64,000 nucleotides of DNA from JBDNJM01 sp041687755. GTDB lineage: Bacteria; Planctomycetota; UBA1135; GCA-002686595. Shown here piece by piece: positions 60,711 through 64,000 of this stretch (position 1 is the first letter of the stretch; every line of letters begins with the position of its first letter). The notes under the pieces were generated by a model, which was not told where the DNA came from, did no database searches, and was given only the letters and a program-made list of their open reading frames with translations. Where the stretch lies: NCBI GenBank assembly GCA_041687755.1, contig JBDNJM010000094.1:1-64000 (forward strand), written 5' to 3'. Made by a program: the position numbers and the translations under genes.

Positions 60711-63700
60711 ATGGTCCCGCGCATCGGCCGAGGACCCCCCCCGCCGAACCCCCTCGCTCCCGCCCCGATCCAGGGTCTTCCCCCCCCAGGCCTCGCCTTG
60801 TTCACCCGCCGAGCTAGCTGCCTCTTCGTCGTTGCCATTCTGCTGCACGGCCGCTCCGCGGCCTGGGCCCAGCAAACTGGCGCGATTCGCGGCATCCTGC
60901 TGGACGCCGACTTCGACGTGCCGCTGCCGGGCGTGACGGTCTCGGTCGATCCGAGCGGGCGATCGGTGACGAGCGGTCCCCAGGGGTCCTACCTGCTCGA
61001 CCAGCTGCCGCCTGGTCTCTACACCGTGCGCTTCCGCAAGACGCCGGGGTACCTGCCCGCCGTGCGGCGCGAGATTCGGGTCAGGGCAGGCCAGCTCGTC
61101 GAGCTCGACGTGGCGCTCGAGGGCGACTACACGGTCCTCGAGGACTTCACGGTCGAGGACGCGCTCTCGTTTGGCGCGGGTACCGAGGCGGAGCTGCTTT
61201 CTGTGCGCTTCGAGAGCTCGGCGGTGCTCGACGCGATCAGCTCGGAGTTGCTCAGTCGCGCCGGCGCCAGCGATGCCGCGGACGCGGTCAACCTGATCGC
61301 GGGCGCTTCGGTCCAGGACGGCAAGTTCGCGGTCGTGCGCGGCCTGCCTGACCGCTACATCTCGAGCCAGGTCAACGGCCTGCGGGTACCGAGCGCGGAC
61401 GAGGACAAGCGCGCGGTCGAGCTCGACCAGTTCCCCGCGGCCGTGATTGAGACGATCCAGATCTCGAAGACGTTCACTCCCGACCAGCAGGGCGACGCGT
61501 CGGGCGGGGCGGTCAACGTGGTGCTCAAGAGCATCCCCGCGGAGCCGGTCTTCCAGATCAAGGGGCAGTTCGGAGCGAACAGCCAGGTCACAGGCGTCAA
61601 CGACTTCCTGACCTACGACGGCGGGGGCGTGGGTGGCTTCGGCTTCGAGGGCGACTCCCGCGATCCCCAGCTCGACAACATCGGCGACAACTGGACCGGC
61701 GCGGTTGGCACGCGAACCGACCAGGCGCCGATCGACACCAAGTGGTCGCTGGCGACAGGCGGCTCGACCGAGCTCGACGAAGGGTCCGTCTTCGGCGGCT
61801 TCTTCAGCCTGTTCTACGAGCGCGATAGCGAGCTGATCGAGAACGCCCGCGACGACTCCCTGTGGGTGGACACGCCGGGTGAGGGCCTCGTGCCCCAGAT
61901 CACGGGCGAAAGCGTCGGCGACGGCAACTTCACGACGAACCTGTTCGATATCACCCGGAGCTCTCAGCTGGTGCAGTGGGGGGGGCTTGCGAGCGTCGGC
62001 TACGAGGCCGACAAGCACGAAATTGGCCTGTCGTTCCTCTACACCCGCACGGCGGAAGACCGCGCGATCTTGGCGACCGACACGCGCGGCAAGGAGTTCT
62101 TCTTCCCGGGGTATGACCCGAACGACCCTACGGGACCGGGCAACCAGCCGGACGACACGGACACGGCTCCGTACCTGCGCACGGAGACGCTTGAGTACAC
62201 CGAGCGCCAGGTGGGCACGCTGCAGCTCACGGGCGGCCACGAATTGCCCTTCGACGGCCTGCGGCTCTCCGACGCGTTTGAGTTCACGGCTCCGCGAGTC
62301 GACTGGGCCATTGCGAGCTCGTTCGCCGTGCTGGACCAGCCCGACAAGCGCGACTTTGGCGCCCGCTGGCGCGCGCGCAGCTTCAATCCAGGCCTGCCCG
62401 AGTTCGGCATCGATCCGTTCTTCACGCCGCCCGAGTGGTTCGTTCTGACGCCGTCGCAGAACATCAACCTCGGCAACCTGCAGCGCACTTACAAGAAGAT
62501 CGACGAGGACTCCCTGCAGCTCTCGGCCGACCTGACGCTGCCCTTCGATCAATGGACCGGCGACGAGGGCGCGCTCTCCTTCGGCGTGTACCGCGACAAG
62601 GTCGACCGCAAGTTCGATCAGGACACCTTCAGCAACTTCGGCGACCAATCGACCTACCAGGGCGACTTCGACGACCCCTGGTCGGGCGTCTTTTCCAGCG
62701 AGGACCACCCCGTGTTCGCCTCGGAGGTCGACGTGGACTACGTGGGCGAGCAGGAGATCCAGGCCCTCTACGGGATGATCGATCTGCCGCTCAGCCCGAC
62801 GCTGACGCTGGTCGGAGGGGCGCGCTTCGAGAGCACGGACATCTCGGTCGTCAACACCGCTGAGGATGACGCGATTTGGTTCCCGCCGGGGAACCCGAGT
62901 CCGGTGGACCTGCTGCCCGGCGAAGCCGACGTCCAGTTCGACTCGAATGATATCCTGCCGGCGCTGGGCCTGACCTATCGGCCGAAGGAGTGGCTGACCC
63001 TGCGCGCGGCGTACTCAGAGACGATCGCGCGCCAGACTTTTAAGGAGCTCACGCCCGTTATCCAGCAGGAGTTCCTTGGCGGCCCGCTGTTTGTCGGCAA
63101 CCCGGAGCTGACGACCAGCAATCTGGAGAACTTCGACCTGCGTGCGGACGTCACGCCCTATGAGGGCGGCCTGTTCTCGGTGTCCTGGTTCCACAAGAAC
63201 ATCGAGAACCCGATTGAGAACGTGCAGCGCCTGGTGGGCTTCGACTTCACCACGCCCGTCAACTATCCCGAGGGGGAGTTGACCGGCTACGAGTTCGAAA
63301 TCCGCCAGGACCTGAGCCTGATCTGGAACGGATTTCGGGGCCTGAAACTGGGTGGAAACGCCACCTTTATCGACTCCGAAGTAACGCTCTCAGCCGAGGA
63401 AAGCGTCGGTTTCTCAGAGCCGAACATCGACGCTCCGCTGTTCCAGCGCGACGCCACGAACGCGCCGGACTTCCTCTACAACCTGTACTTGACCTACGAC
63501 CTGCCGGACACCGGCACGCAGCTGTCCCTTTTCTACACGGTCAAGGGCGACACGCTCATCGCAGGCGCAGGCGAGAGCGAGGGCAACTTCGTTCCCAACG
63601 TCTACGAGCAGGAATTCGGCACGCTGAACTTCAACCTCTCCCAACGCGTGGGCGACCACTGGATCTTCCAGTTCCAGGCCAAGAACCTGACGAACCCCGC

Positions 63701-63803
63701 GATCAACACCATCTACCGCTCCGACTTCATTGAGTCGGACACGATTCAGACGTCGTTCACGCGCGGCATCGAATACTCGCTCGGCTTCTCCTTCATTCCT
63801 TGA
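60711..63803 (+). CDS. TonB-dependent outer-membrane receptor with N-terminal carboxypeptidase-regulatory domain
   Basis: A 1030-aa protein from ATG 60711; a TTG at 60798, nearer the signal sequence (FTRRASCLFVVAILLHGRSA), is an alternative start. Residues ~58-145 form a carboxypeptidase-regulatory-like domain (GAIRGILLDADFDVPLPGV). A plug domain follows with FAVVRGLPDRYISSQVNGLR and ISKTFTPDQQGDASGGAVN, and a long barrel ends at GIEYSLGFSFIP. Barrel landmarks include LRAAYSETIARQTFKEL and NPELTTSNLENFDLR. It would import a large or scarce substrate across the outer membrane using TonB-ExbBD energy. The last residue is Pro rather than the usual terminal Phe. No plain metal or siderophore signature is seen. 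Confidence 0.88.
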   Translation: MVPRIGRGPPPPNPLAPAPIQGLPPPGLALFTRRASCLFVVAILLHGRSAAWAQQTGAIRGILLDADFDVPLPGVTVSVDPSGRSVTSGPQGSYLLDQLPPGLYTVRFRKTPGYLPAVRREIRVRAGQLVELDVALEGDYTVLEDFTVEDALSFGAGTEAELLSVRFESSAVLDAISSELLSRAGASDAADAVNLIAGASVQDGKFAVVRGLPDRYISSQVNGLRVPSADEDKRAVELDQFPAAVIETIQISKTFTPDQQGDASGGAVNVVLKSIPAEPVFQIKGQFGANSQVTGVNDFLTYDGGGVGGFGFEGDSRDPQLDNIGDNWTGAVGTRTDQAPIDTKWSLATGGSTELDEGSVFGGFFSLFYERDSELIENARDDSLWVDTPGEGLVPQITGESVGDGNFTTNLFDITRSSQLVQWGGLASVGYEADKHEIGLSFLYTRTAEDRAILATDTRGKEFFFPGYDPNDPTGPGNQPDDTDTAPYLRTETLEYTERQVGTLQLTGGHELPFDGLRLSDAFEFTAPRVDWAIASSFAVLDQPDKRDFGARWRARSFNPGLPEFGIDPFFTPPEWFVLTPSQNINLGNLQRTYKKIDEDSLQLSADLTLPFDQWTGDEGALSFGVYRDKVDRKFDQDTFSNFGDQSTYQGDFDDPWSGVFSSEDHPVFASEVDVDYVGEQEIQALYGMIDLPLSPTLTLVGGARFESTDISVVNTAEDDAIWFPPGNPSPVDLLPGEADVQFDSNDILPALGLTYRPKEWLTLRAAYSETIARQTFKELTPVIQQEFLGGPLFVGNPELTTSNLENFDLRADVTPYEGGLFSVSWFHKNIENPIENVQRLVGFDFTTPVNYPEGELTGYEFEIRQDLSLIWNGFRGLKLGGNATFIDSEVTLSAEESVGFSEPNIDAPLFQRDATNAPDFLYNLYLTYDLPDTGTQLSLFYTVKGDTLIAGAGESEGNFVPNVYEQEFGTLNFNLSQRVGDHWIFQFQAKNLTNPAINTIYRSDFIESDTIQTSFTRGIEYSLGFSFIP

Positions 63804-63817
63804 ACGGGCATCGCACC

Positions 63818-64000
63818 ATGAGCCTCTACAACAATCCTTCTGGGCGCGGTTCGCGCCTCAAGACTCTTCTCGGCGGTTCCCTTGCCGTCGGGTTCGCCGC
63901 CCTGATCGGGCCGCTCGGCACTTCGGTGACCCAGGAAGCCGATCTGCAGGGCACTCGCGACGCCTACGCCGCCTGGCTAGAGACCGAGCTGCTGATCAGC
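63818..64000 (+). CDS. start of a probable DUF3450 family protein (runs off the window)
   Basis: Partial gene of 61 codons from ATG 63818, 14 bp after the receptor stop. A signal peptide (RLKTLLGGSLAVGFAALIGP) is followed by TQEADLQGTRDAYAAWLETE. The latter resembles the start of DUF3450 proteins, which are coiled periplasmic proteins usually encoded with ExbB/ExbD and a TonB-dependent receptor. If correct, the energising genes should follow to the right. The identification rests on few residues. Confidence 0.55.
   Translation, partial: MSLYNNPSGRGSRLKTLLGGSLAVGFAALIGPLGTSVTQEADLQGTRDAYAAWLETELLIS

Noticed and set aside
60696..62708. 670-codon minus-strand open frame
   Set aside because: Antisense of the TonB-dependent receptor; no recognisable motif.
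1..64000. tRNA, rRNA, insertion sequence or prophage genes
   Set aside because: Looked for across intergenic gaps and found none that I can support by eye; a covariance-model search would be decisive.

Overview
The window is GC-rich, protein-coding DNA with no rRNA, tRNA, CRISPR or transposase gene that I can recognise. Several traits point to a deep-branching Planctomycetota: ECF sigma factors fused to membrane segments and large extracytoplasmic tails, secreted proteins that share a C-terminal beta module, sulfatase/alkaline-phosphatase superfamily enzymes, a Gly-rich RRM protein, a proline-rich S9 peptidase and a TonB-dependent receptor with an N-terminal carboxypeptidase-regulatory domain. 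This placement is an inference from gene content; no marker gene is present.

Layout. 0-12 kb: a decayed tandem copy of a small secreted protein, a beta-propeller lipoprotein whose 3' end was partly duplicated among hairpin elements, a subtilase with an amber codon after its signal peptide, a periplasmic binding lipoprotein, two convergent gene fragments joined tail to tail, and a frameshifted secreted protein followed by a TlpA-like thioredoxin with TGA exactly at the first Cys of its CxxC motif. 12-25.5 kb: a glycosyltransferase, an S9 peptidase, a frameshifted hybrid histidine kinase, an SRPBCC protein, a 1259-aa multidomain glycosyltransferase, and a lipoprotein/GH31 glucosidase pair. 25.7-34.5 kb: three tandem membrane-tethered ECF sigma factors, two of them disrupted. 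34.6-38.4 kb: an RRM protein and a secreted endonuclease I with lamin-tail-like domains.

38.5-50.8 kb is the most distinctive locus: two tightly overlapping divergent gene sets. The leftward set encodes a CDP-alcohol phosphatidyltransferase, an ICMT-like membrane methyltransferase, two SAM methyltransferases and two alkaline-phosphatase-superfamily proteins. The rightward set encodes a RibD-type reductase, an MDR-type oxidoreductase, a divergent PTPS/QueD-family enzyme and a single polypeptide joining a glycosyltransferase, GTP cyclohydrolase II and a HAD phosphatase. Together they suggest a GTP-derived pyrimidine or pteridine that is reduced, dephosphorylated, glycosylated and possibly attached to a lipid.

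50.8-64 kb: a quaternary-amine-type ABC importer, a secreted GH13 enzyme, a small basic winged-helix protein, and a secreted beta-helix protein, helical-repeat protein and TonB-dependent receptor followed by the start of a probable DUF3450 gene at the right edge.

Two other patterns stand out. Long, nearly perfect palindromes (up to 141 bp) fill intergenic gaps at 38.4 and 53.1 kb, with smaller relatives near 2 kb. All frameshifts and premature stops lie in the first 34.5 kb and none after it, so either local gene decay or uneven sequence quality must be considered.
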